From positions 4,559,840 to 4,623,839 of the forward strand of contig NZ_CP115541.1 of the NCBI RefSeq assembly GCF_031834595.1: a stretch of 64,000 nt of DNA, written 5' to 3'. The notes beneath the pieces are model-generated. The model was not told the DNA's origin. It did not search any database and saw only the letters and a program-made list of their open reading frames with translations. A program made the translations under genes and the position numbers. Positions 8,730 through 15,636 of the stretch are shown here, piece after piece (within the stretch, counting starts at the first letter, position 1; the number at the start of each line of letters is the position of its first letter). The stretch is from Stenotrophomonas oahuensis (lineage in GTDB: Bacteria; Pseudomonadota; Gammaproteobacteria; Xanthomonadales; Xanthomonadaceae).

Positions 8730-9593
8730 TCAGCCCTTCGCGAACAGGCCGGCGTAGGCCGGTGCCACGTGCGGGGCCAGCAGGCTGGCCGGCACGTCCA
8801 CGGTCTGGGTGCCGTCCGAATACGGCCCCACCTGGTACGGCGGGAACACGAAGCGCAGCGCGGTGATCTGGCCCTGCGGATCGGTCACCGGCTGGAACTG
8901 GCTGAAGTTGTCCGCGCTGGCCCCGGTGCCGTCGGCGATCATGCGGCTGGCGCTGCGCAGCGATTCCTGCAGCTGGCCCGGCTCCATGTCTTCGGCGCTC
9001 AGGCGGGTGGCCACGCGCTCGCGCAGCTGGTCAGCCACGTAGTCACTGACCGCCGCCCAGCCCTTGGTGTCGGGAATGAGCGTTTCTGCGGTGAGCAGCT
9101 TCTGCTGTTCCGGCAGCCACACGAAGCGGGCGACCAGCGGTTCGCCGTGGGCACCGCCGGTATAGCGGCTGCCGTCGGCGCTGATCACTACCAGCTGCCG
9201 CGTTTCCAGCAGCTTTTCAAAGCTCAGCGACAGCTCGTACGGCATGGTCGGGGTGTCGTTGCCGAGCCCGTCGACCGCCTGCTGCAGTTCGCCGCGTGCG
9301 GCGGTGGCATAGTCCGACAGCGCCTTGGCCAGGCCTGGGTACTGGCTCACGTCCTGCGGGTAGCTGATGCCGATGACGGCTTTGGGCGAGTTTTCGATCA
9401 CATCGCGCAGTTCCACCGGGGCCTCCGGTGCCGCCGGTGCGTCGACATTTTCCGGAAGCGCGGCGGTCGGGTCCTGTGCCGGCGCATCCGCCGGTGCTTC
9501 CGCGTCGCGTTTGCAGCCTGCCAGCAGTACCACGCCCAGTGCCAGCACCCAGCCGCCGTAACCCAGTGCCCGGCGGTTTCCTGCGATCTTCAT
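8730..9593 (-). CDS. DUF3298-type lipoprotein
   Basis: This 287-aa predicted lipoprotein has a signal ending in the lipobox LLAGC (C27). Residues about 30-65 are an Ala/Pro-rich linker. The rest resembles the DUF4163/DUF3298 (RsiV-like) pair, with the typical RYTGGAHGEP segment at about residues 145-155. Such proteins are periplasmic or outer-membrane anchored and of uncertain role; some relatives bind lysozyme. The start at 9593 has AAGGGG in front. An in-frame ATG at 9620 (MRGFNKG) also has a good GAAGGA site, so the start is not settled. Confidence 0.75.
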   Translation of the reverse strand: MKIAGNRRALGYGGWVLALGVVLLAGCKRDAEAPADAPAQDPTAALPENVDAPAAPEAPVELRDVIENSPKAVIGISYPQDVSQYPGLAKALSDYATAARGELQQAVDGLGNDTPTMPYELSLSFEKLLETRQLVVISADGSRYTGGAHGEPLVARFVWLPEQQKLLTAETLIPDTKGWAAVSDYVADQLRERVATRLSAEDMEPGQLQESLRSASRMIADGTGASADNFSQFQPVTDPQGQITALRFVFPPYQVGPYSDGTQTVDVPASLLAPHVAPAYAGLFAKG

Positions 9594-9657
9594 TGCAATC
9601 CCCTTGTTGAATCCACGCATGATGATCCTTCTTCCGTGAAGCACAACTCATCGTCGT

Positions 9658-9963
9658 TCAGCCGGCCAGCAGGTCCTGGTATTCGTCGTGATGCCGCTCG
9701 AGAAACGCCTCGGCATATTCGCAGGCGGGTATCACCTTGTAGCCCTGCTCGCGGGCGAAGCGCAGTGCGACCTTGGTGAGTTCACCGGCAATACCGCGCC
9801 CACCGATCTCCTCGGGCACGCCGGTATGGACGATGGTCATGCGCTTGCGTTTGAGCTGGTAGTCCAGCACCGCTTCATGCCCCCTGACCCGGGCCTTGAA
9901 ACGTCGGTTCACGCGGTCGTGCTCCACCTCGTAAGCCAATCCGGGCGGGGTGACGGAAGCCAT
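9658..9963 (-). CDS. Small GNAT-like N-acetyltransferase (YjdJ type)
   Basis: This 101-aa protein matches the short GNAT-like family with the core EIGGRGIAGELTKVALRFAREQGYKVIPACEYAEAFLERH. The GGRGIAGEL segment is the acetyl-CoA binding loop, and the conserved cysteine is in the IPACEY strand. Members are single-domain cytosolic proteins of unproven substrate. The start follows a GGAG site. It is the first gene of a minus-strand run with the DUF3298 lipoprotein and cfa. Confidence 0.85.
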   Translation of the reverse strand: MASVTPPGLAYEVEHDRVNRRFKARVRGHEAVLDYQLKRKRMTIVHTGVPEEIGGRGIAGELTKVALRFAREQGYKVIPACEYAEAFLERHHDEYQDLLAG

Positions 9964-10164
9964 GGGCAAGGTCTCCTGCGGCGACTGCCGCGATAGTGCG
10001 GAGCCGCCCGCCACGGCCGCGTGAAGTCTGAATCGGGGCGGTTTTGGACGTTCTGCGTCACATCCGGGTCGCCCCGGGCGACCCGTAGTGCGACGCCATG
10101 CGTGGCTGCGCCCTAAAGTCTGGCCGTCTCAAGCCGATACAGGGAACTGACAGGTCGCAAAAGC

Positions 10165-10179
10165 TGGCACGAGCCTTGC
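10165..10179 (+). promoter_or_regulatory. Sigma-54 (RpoN) type promoter
   Basis: TGGCACGAGCCTTGC matches the -24/-12 consensus TGGCACG-N4-TTGC with exact spacing; only the base after TTGC (G instead of A/T) departs from the fuller consensus. Transcription would start near 10191, leaving a leader of about 28 bases before the small ORF at 10219. Such promoters need an enhancer-binding activator; no activator gene is next to it. Confidence 0.75.
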
Positions 10180-10218
10180 GATATCTGCCTGCCCTCTCCG
10201 TGTCATAAGGAGTCGTAC

Positions 10219-10395
10219 ATGGACAACACCCCCGCACCTTCGCTGCCCGTCGACGCCGACAGCTCGCTGCTGGAAGGCCTGTTCCAGCTGGCGCTGAACG
10301 GCCAGACCCAGGGGTCGGAATTCGACCTGATCGACCACGAGGTGTACGCCCGGCTGCTCAGCGCCTACGGGGTCGACGGCCGCATTGCGGCCTGA
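10219..10395 (+). CDS. 58-aa protein of unknown function behind a sigma-54 promoter
   Basis: The 58-residue ORF begins MDNTPAPSLPVDADSSLLEG and ends in YGVDGRIAA. An ideal AAGGAG lies six bases before the ATG, and a near-perfect -24/-12 promoter lies 40 bases further up, so expression is likely. The protein is acidic, has no membrane segment, signal or cysteine, and its middle (LLEGLFQLALNGQTQG) looks like an amphipathic helix. I do not recognise a family. It stands alone: the genes on both sides run on the other strand. Confidence 0.7.
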   Translation: MDNTPAPSLPVDADSSLLEGLFQLALNGQTQGSEFDLIDHEVYARLLSAYGVDGRIAA

Positions 10396-10402
10396 TATCT
10401 GG

Positions 10403-10513
10403 TGGGTCACGACCAACGGTCGTGACCTACCCGATCGGCATTCCCGGTCGGCATCCCCGATCGGCATTCCCGATCGGCATCCCCGGTAGGTCACGACCGT
10501 TGGTCGTGACCCG
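10403..10513. repeat. SMAG inverted pair enclosing four 13-bp tandem repeats
   Basis: Two SMAG palindromes with core GTCACGACCAACGGTCGTGAC face each other at about 10403-10430 and 10485-10513. The gap holds four copies of a 13-bp unit, CCCGATCGGCATT or close variants, at 10430-10442, 10443-10455, 10456-10468 and 10469-10481. The block separates the small ORF from the convergent rhomboid gene and may end both transcripts. Confidence 0.8.
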
Positions 10514-10521
10514 CCCAACCA

Positions 10522-11148
10522 TCAACCGCCCATCAGGTTGAAGCGCGGGTTGCTCAGCTCGGCCAGGAAGTGCTGGAAGATCTCCGGGCGCATGGCCAGC
10601 AGGAACAGCACGCCGAAGGCGGCACCGGCCAGGTGCGCGCTGTGGTTGATGCGGTCACCGCCGCGGCGGTCCATCCAGATGCTGTAGCCCACGTAGAACG
10701 CGGCATAGATGATCGCCGGCGCGGGGATGAAGAACACGAAGATGATGCTCCACGGGCTGAGCAGGATGAAGGCGAACAGCACCGCCGACACCGCACCCGA
10801 CGCGCCCAGGCTCATGTAATTCGGGTTCTTCTGGTTCTTCAGATAACTGGGCAGGATCGAGACCAGCAGCGCCCCCAGATAGAACGCCGGGTAGGTCAGG
10901 TAGCTGCCGGTCAGGCCCAGCATCACCCGTTCGATCTGCCCGCCGAAGAAGAACAGGGTGATCATGTTGAACGCCAGGTGCGCCAGATCCGCATGGATGA
11001 AGCCATACGTGATCAGGCGGTCGTACTGGCGCTTGCGGTCCACCGCCGGCGGCCACAGGATCAGGCGGTCGGCGAGTGCACGGTTTTTGAACGCCATCCA
11101 CGACACCAGGACGGTGATGGCGATCAGCAGCAGGTTCACGGGGGTCAT
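10522..11148 (-). CDS. Rhomboid-family intramembrane serine protease
   Basis: This 208-aa membrane protein has about six hydrophobic segments. The catalytic serine is S117 in GASG, and the catalytic histidine is H172 in HSAHLAGA; the HADLAHLAFNM segment (about residues 52-62) is the conserved asparagine-bearing helix. It cleaves substrates within the inner membrane; its substrates are unknown. The start follows shortly after the stop of the POT transporter upstream (8 bases apart), so the two may be co-transcribed. Confidence 0.93.
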   Translation of the reverse strand: MTPVNLLLIAITVLVSWMAFKNRALADRLILWPPAVDRKRQYDRLITYGFIHADLAHLAFNMITLFFFGGQIERVMLGLTGSYLTYPAFYLGALLVSILPSYLKNQKNPNYMSLGASGAVSAVLFAFILLSPWSIIFVFFIPAPAIIYAAFYVGYSIWMDRRGGDRINHSAHLAGAAFGVLFLLAMRPEIFQHFLAELSNPRFNLMGG

Positions 11149-11156
11149 CGGAGTAC

Positions 11157-12719
11157 TCAGGCAGCGCGGTAGTTATCGACCATACGATAACGCTTGGCAT
11201 ACCAACCGAAGGCCAACGCCGCGACAAAGGCGAAACCGGCGAAGAAGAACATCAGGAACGCCGCCTCGCTGAGGCCGGTACTGGCGATCTTGTGGGTCAC
11301 CGTCTCATTGCGCACGGCGGCGTTGGACAGCAGCACCCACAGGTTGCCGATGGTGGTGGTCAGGTTCCAGAAGCTCATCACCACGCCCTTCATGGCCTGC
11401 GGGGCCTGGCTGTAGGCGAACTCCAGCCCGGTGGCCGAGACCAGCACCTCACCGAAGGTCAGCAGCGCGTACGGCAGCACCTGCCAGAAGATCGACATGG
11501 CGTCGCCGCCGTCCATCATCACCTGGATGCCGCCCACCACCACCCAGGCCAGGCCACTGAAGGCGATGCCGGCGGTCATGCGGCGCAGCGCGGTCGGCTC
11601 GAAGCCGAAGCGGCGCAGGGCCGGATACAGCACCAGGTTGTTGAACGGAATCAGGATCATCACCAGCAGCGGGTTCAGCGCCTGCATCTGCGAAGCGGTG
11701 AACCAGCTGGGCATGCTCATCTGCTGGCCCTGCAGCACCCAGGTGGATGCCTTCTGGTCAAACAGCGAGAAGAACGGGGTGGTCAGCGCGAAGATGACCA
11801 GCACGCGCAGCACCGAGCGCACGCCTTCCACGGCCTCCGCCGGGTGCACCGCACGGGCGCGGTCGAGCTGGATCCAGGTGCCGCCACCCACGCCGGCCAG
11901 CACCAGCACCAGCGCGATACACAGGCAGATCACGATGCCCAGGGTGCCGACCAGCCCCATCGAGGCCACTGCCAGCACCAGGCCCAGCACGGCCAAGGTG
12001 AGGCCAGGACGGCCCTTGCCCGGCACCTGCGCGGTCAGCGCGGTGCGCACCACGTTGCCGAACGAATTCGGATCTTTCGGCGGCAGCGGCACCAGCACAT
12101 AGCGCTTGCGGCCCAGCCAGAACACGAAGGTGGCCACGAACATCAGGATGCCCGGAATGCCGAACGCCCACTGCGGGCCCAGGTTCTTCAACGCCAGCGG
12201 AATCAGCAGCGAGGCGAACAGCGAACCGAAGTTGATGATCCAGTAGAAGGCGTCGAACACCAGTTTGGCCAGATGCTTGTTGCTCTGATCGAACTGGTCG
12301 CCCATGAACGAGGCCACCAGCGGCTTGATCCCGCCCGCGCCCAGCGCGATCAGGCCCAGGCCCAGGAAGAAGCCTTCACGGCTGTTCTCGAACAGCGCCA
12401 GACACGCATGGCCGGCACAGTAGACCAGGCTGAACCACAGAATGGTGTGGTACTTGCCGAAGAACTTGTCCGCCAGCCAGCCGCCCAGCAGCGGGAAGAA
12501 GTACACGCCGATCATGAAGCTGTGCATGATGTCCTTGGCCTCGCCCGCCCGTCCTTCGGCGGTGATCTCCTGCAGCAGCAGCGAGGTGATCAGGAACTGC
12601 ACCAGGATGTTGCGCATCCCATAGAAGCTGAACCGCTCGCAGGCCTCGTTGCCAATGATGTACGGAATCTGGCCTGGCATTTTTCCTTTGCCAGCGCTGG
12701 CGGCTGCATGCGTGCTCAT
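11157..12719 (-). CDS. Proton-dependent oligopeptide transporter (POT/PTR family)
   Basis: This 520-aa protein is an MFS-type symporter that imports di- and tripeptides with protons. The N-terminal NEACERFSFYGMR holds the ExxER motif of the family, and SFMGDQFDQ and FYWIINFGSL are POT signature segments. Twelve to fourteen hydrophobic helices are visible. The ATG at 12719 was chosen because MSTHAAASAGKGKMPGQIPYIIG gives the usual short cytosolic N-terminus. It resembles the DtpT/YjdL group. Confidence 0.9.
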   Translation of the reverse strand: MSTHAAASAGKGKMPGQIPYIIGNEACERFSFYGMRNILVQFLITSLLLQEITAEGRAGEAKDIMHSFMIGVYFFPLLGGWLADKFFGKYHTILWFSLVYCAGHACLALFENSREGFFLGLGLIALGAGGIKPLVASFMGDQFDQSNKHLAKLVFDAFYWIINFGSLFASLLIPLALKNLGPQWAFGIPGILMFVATFVFWLGRKRYVLVPLPPKDPNSFGNVVRTALTAQVPGKGRPGLTLAVLGLVLAVASMGLVGTLGIVICLCIALVLVLAGVGGGTWIQLDRARAVHPAEAVEGVRSVLRVLVIFALTTPFFSLFDQKASTWVLQGQQMSMPSWFTASQMQALNPLLVMILIPFNNLVLYPALRRFGFEPTALRRMTAGIAFSGLAWVVVGGIQVMMDGGDAMSIFWQVLPYALLTFGEVLVSATGLEFAYSQAPQAMKGVVMSFWNLTTTIGNLWVLLSNAAVRNETVTHKIASTGLSEAAFLMFFFAGFAFVAALAFGWYAKRYRMVDNYRAA

Positions 12720-12870
12720 TCGATGGGGCTGTCCTGCGTGTATAAAGGGTGAAAGGGTACCGGAAGGACCCCGGTGGCGCACGTTGCGGCCGGACGTGAC
12801 AGGCGGCCCTTTCCATGGCAGGCCGCCCGAGGTCACGGCACCTCCACGGCATAAGCGTAAACTTATCGTT

Positions 12871-13716
12871 ATGCCCCCCCTCCCCTCGCTTGGACCGGGA
12901 CGCTGGCCCTGCTGGCTCCTGATGCTGCTGCTGGTTGCCCCGACCGCCCTGGCCCATGCCCGTCAGGGCGAGGCTGCGCCGCGCCTGCTGAAGGTGGCCA
13001 CGCTGGAGCTTCCCGAGCAGGACGACAGCCAGTGGCAGCAACGCCGCGAGCAGGTGCTGCAGCTGCTGGAATCGTTACAGCCGGATGTGATCACCGTGCA
13101 GCGGGTGGCGCAGGACAAGAGTCGCAACAACCGCGCCTGCTGGCTGGCGGTACGCCTGCGTTACAGCTGCGATTTCGTCACCGCCGACCCGCCGAGCCAG
13201 CCTCTGCGCCAGGGCAGCGCCATGCTCAGCCGGCTGGAAGTGGTCGAAGACGGGGTGACCCTGCTGCACCCGCCAGGGCGCTACAGCGCGGCGGGGATGC
13301 TGCGGGTCAAGCAGGGCGAGGACCTGATCAACGTCTATGTAGCCCGGCTGTGGCCGGAGCCGGACGAAGCGGCCATCCGCCGCCACCAGACCAGCGACCT
13401 GATGACCTGGATCGGGGCCACCGCCGATGGCCTGCCCTCGCTGATTGCCGGGGCATTTGCCGCCAGCACGGACGAGCTGGTGAGCAGTTCGCCCGGGTTC
13501 CAGCCAGCACGGAAGAATCCGGGTGAGCGGGTCGAGCCGCCGTCGGTCGCGGGCAGCGCGACGCGTGCGCATGGGCTGGATGTGCTGTTCCAGGTGAAGC
13601 ATTTCAGCGGGGTGAGCCTGGAGGCGGTGAAGCTGCTGCCGGCTGATGAAGCGGAGGGCCCGGCGGTTCGGCTGGGCGTGATGGCCACGTTGCAGTTGCA
13701 GGACGGCACCCTGTAG
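12871..13716 (+). CDS. Degenerate endonuclease/exonuclease/phosphatase-fold protein
   Basis: This 281-aa secreted protein (signal near residues 14-32, ending ALAHA) aligns along its length with the active-looking EEP protein at 25212-26060 in this window. Every catalytic signature is altered: DVIALQE becomes DVITVQR, IAGDFNAQ becomes IAGAFAAS, RIDHVFFQ becomes GLDVLFQ, and the terminal SDHYGVW becomes VRLGVMA. The fold may remain, but hydrolysis by the usual mechanism looks impossible, so a binding role is likelier. No clear ribosome site precedes the ATG. The stop codon TAG lies inside a SMAG repeat head. Confidence 0.7.
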   Translation: MPPLPSLGPGRWPCWLLMLLLVAPTALAHARQGEAAPRLLKVATLELPEQDDSQWQQRREQVLQLLESLQPDVITVQRVAQDKSRNNRACWLAVRLRYSCDFVTADPPSQPLRQGSAMLSRLEVVEDGVTLLHPPGRYSAAGMLRVKQGEDLINVYVARLWPEPDEAAIRRHQTSDLMTWIGATADGLPSLIAGAFAASTDELVSSSPGFQPARKNPGERVEPPSVAGSATRAHGLDVLFQVKHFSGVSLEAVKLLPADEAEGPAVRLGVMATLQLQDGTL

Positions 13717-13783
13717 GGACAGGCCATGCCCGTCCGCACGTGGATGCCGACACCCCGCGCAGACGGGCATGGCCCGTCTCTAC
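13713..13783. repeat. SMAG repeat pair, inverted
   Basis: GTAG palindromes with core GGACAGGCCATGCCCGTCC (13713-13735) and its inverted partner (13761-13783) lie between the EEP-like gene and sodA. The first one supplies the stop codon of the EEP-like gene. Confidence 0.8.
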
Positions 13784-13789
13784 GCACGA

Positions 13790-13819
13790 AACAAAAACGG
13801 CCGGGCAATGCCCGGCCGT
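13790..13819 (-). terminator. Rho-independent terminator of sodA
   Basis: On the minus strand, ACGGCCGGGCATTGCCCGGC continues into CGTTTTTG: a GC-rich stem followed by T residues, about 23 bases after the sodA stop. Confidence 0.9.
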
Positions 13820-13842
13820 CTGGCGTCACACGTACCCTGCGA

Positions 13843-14454
<612 letters not shown>

Positions 14455-14646
14455 GTGGTTCTCCTGGTAGCTCACTCACCCGGTGGAACCCGGGCGTTGC
14501 GTGACGATGATGGGGATGGTCACCCAGCTTACCAAGCCCTGCGTAAACAAATCTGAGTTCCAGGTGGCGCGCATGTTATGCAGCGGTGATGAGACCCTCA
14601 CGCCACGCGTTACAGTAGCCCCGGTTTTCCCCCTGCCCCTCTGTCC

Positions 14647-15099
14647 ATGCGCAAGCCTCTTCTTCTGCTGGTTGCCATCGTGTTGCTTGTCGGCGGTCTG
14701 TTCGCCATCAAGGAATCACAGCGGCCACCGCCGCCGCAGTTCGCCCCGTCGCTGACCGGCGGCGCAACCGCGGCTGACCCGACACCGTCTACGGCGGCCC
14801 GCGATCCGCTGCCGTCGTTTCTGCCGCCCGAGGCGCGCCAGACCATCGCCCTCATCCAGCGTGGCGGCCCCTACCCGCACCGTCAGGATGGCAGTGTGTT
14901 CGGCAACCGCGAACAGCGCCTGCCCGAGCGGCCGCGTGGCTACTACCGTGAGTTCACCGTGGAGACGCCCGGCGCTTCAAACCGGGGCGCGCGCCGCATT
15001 GTGACCGGTGGCAACCCGCCCACCGGCTGGTTCTACACCGATGATCACTATGAAACCTTCCGCAGTTTTGACGTCCCCCCGGCCGGGAGCTGGCAATGA
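14647..15099 (+). CDS. Secreted ribonuclease, barnase/N1-T1 family
   Basis: This 150-aa protein starts with a hydrophobic signal or anchor (MRKPLLLLVAIVLLVGGLFA) and a proline-rich linker to about residue 55. The rest matches microbial guanyl-preferring RNases: FGNREQRLPERPRGYYREFTVETPG, then RGARRIVTGG and the terminal YTDDHYETF with the catalytic histidine. The catalytic glutamate is in YYREFTVETPG. It overlaps by four bases the barstar-like gene that follows, which gives the classic enzyme-inhibitor pair. It may be periplasmic or exported. Confidence 0.88.
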   Translation: MRKPLLLLVAIVLLVGGLFAIKESQRPPPPQFAPSLTGGATAADPTPSTAARDPLPSFLPPEARQTIALIQRGGPYPHRQDGSVFGNREQRLPERPRGYYREFTVETPGASNRGARRIVTGGNPPTGWFYTDDHYETFRSFDVPPAGSWQ

Positions 15100-15527
15100 C
15101 CCATGATCCGTTCGACCTGGGGTTGCATGACCTCAACAATGCTGGCGTGTACGCCATTGGCAACGACGATGTCGGCCCCTTGTCTGCGGCGATGCGCGAC
15201 GCCGGACTGAAAGTGCTGCGGGTGGATCTGGACGGCTGCGGCGACAAGCGCACCTTGCTGGCCCGTCTTGGTGCACAGCTGGATTTCCCGCAGGGGACCG
15301 GGGGCAACTGGGATGCGCTATCGGACAACCTGCGCGACCTGGGCTGGCTGAAATCACCGGGTGGGTATGCGCTGTTTCTGAGTGATGCCGATGGATTGCG
15401 CGAGGGGGGTGCGGCTGATTTCGAGACGCTGCTGGATCTGCTGGATGAGGCCAGCCAGAGCTGGGCGCAGCAGGATGTGCCGTTCTGGGCGTTCGTGGCG
15501 TTGAAGGATGTGCCGGCGGCGGATTGA
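15096..15527 (+). CDS. Barstar-family RNase inhibitor
   Basis: This 143-aa acidic cytosolic protein contains the barstar signature GGNWDALSDNLRDLGWL (about residues 68-84), the helix that blocks the barnase active site. Its start overlaps the barnase-like stop (ATGA), which suggests coupled translation so that inhibitor is always made with enzyme. It is longer than Bacillus barstar (about 90 aa) because of an N-terminal extension and a C-terminal loop. It would protect the cytoplasm from unexported RNase. Confidence 0.9.
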   Translation: MTHDPFDLGLHDLNNAGVYAIGNDDVGPLSAAMRDAGLKVLRVDLDGCGDKRTLLARLGAQLDFPQGTGGNWDALSDNLRDLGWLKSPGGYALFLSDADGLREGGAADFETLLDLLDEASQSWAQQDVPFWAFVALKDVPAAD

Positions 15528-15533
15528 TTCCGC

Positions 15534-15558
15534 GCCACGACCAACGGTCGTGGCCTAC
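15534..15558 (-). repeat. SMAG repeat
   Basis: A palindrome with core GCCACGACCAACGGTCGTGGC ends in the GTAG head on the minus strand, six bases after the barstar stop. Confidence 0.75.
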
Positions 15559-15604
15559 CCGTGTCAGGCGCGCCAAACGCGAGGGGATCAGGTGGAAGGC
15601 GTGG

Positions 15605-15636
15605 ACAACGGTTCCCGCGTCAGCGGGAGCCGTTGT
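15605..15636. other. Strong hairpin at the 3' end of the proline-rich membrane protein gene
   Basis: ACAACGGTTCCCGC (15605-15618) pairs with GCGGGAGCCGTTGT (15623-15636) with one G-U. The stop codon of the minus-strand gene lies in the loop. No T run follows, so it is not a standard terminator. Confidence 0.5.

Noticed and set aside
10430..10481. Four 13-bp repeats as a possible CRISPR array
   Set aside because: The units are direct tandem copies without spacers and too short; no cas genes are present.
15605..15636. Terminator for the proline-rich protein gene
   Set aside because: Strong stem but no T run on either strand, and the stop codon lies in the loop.
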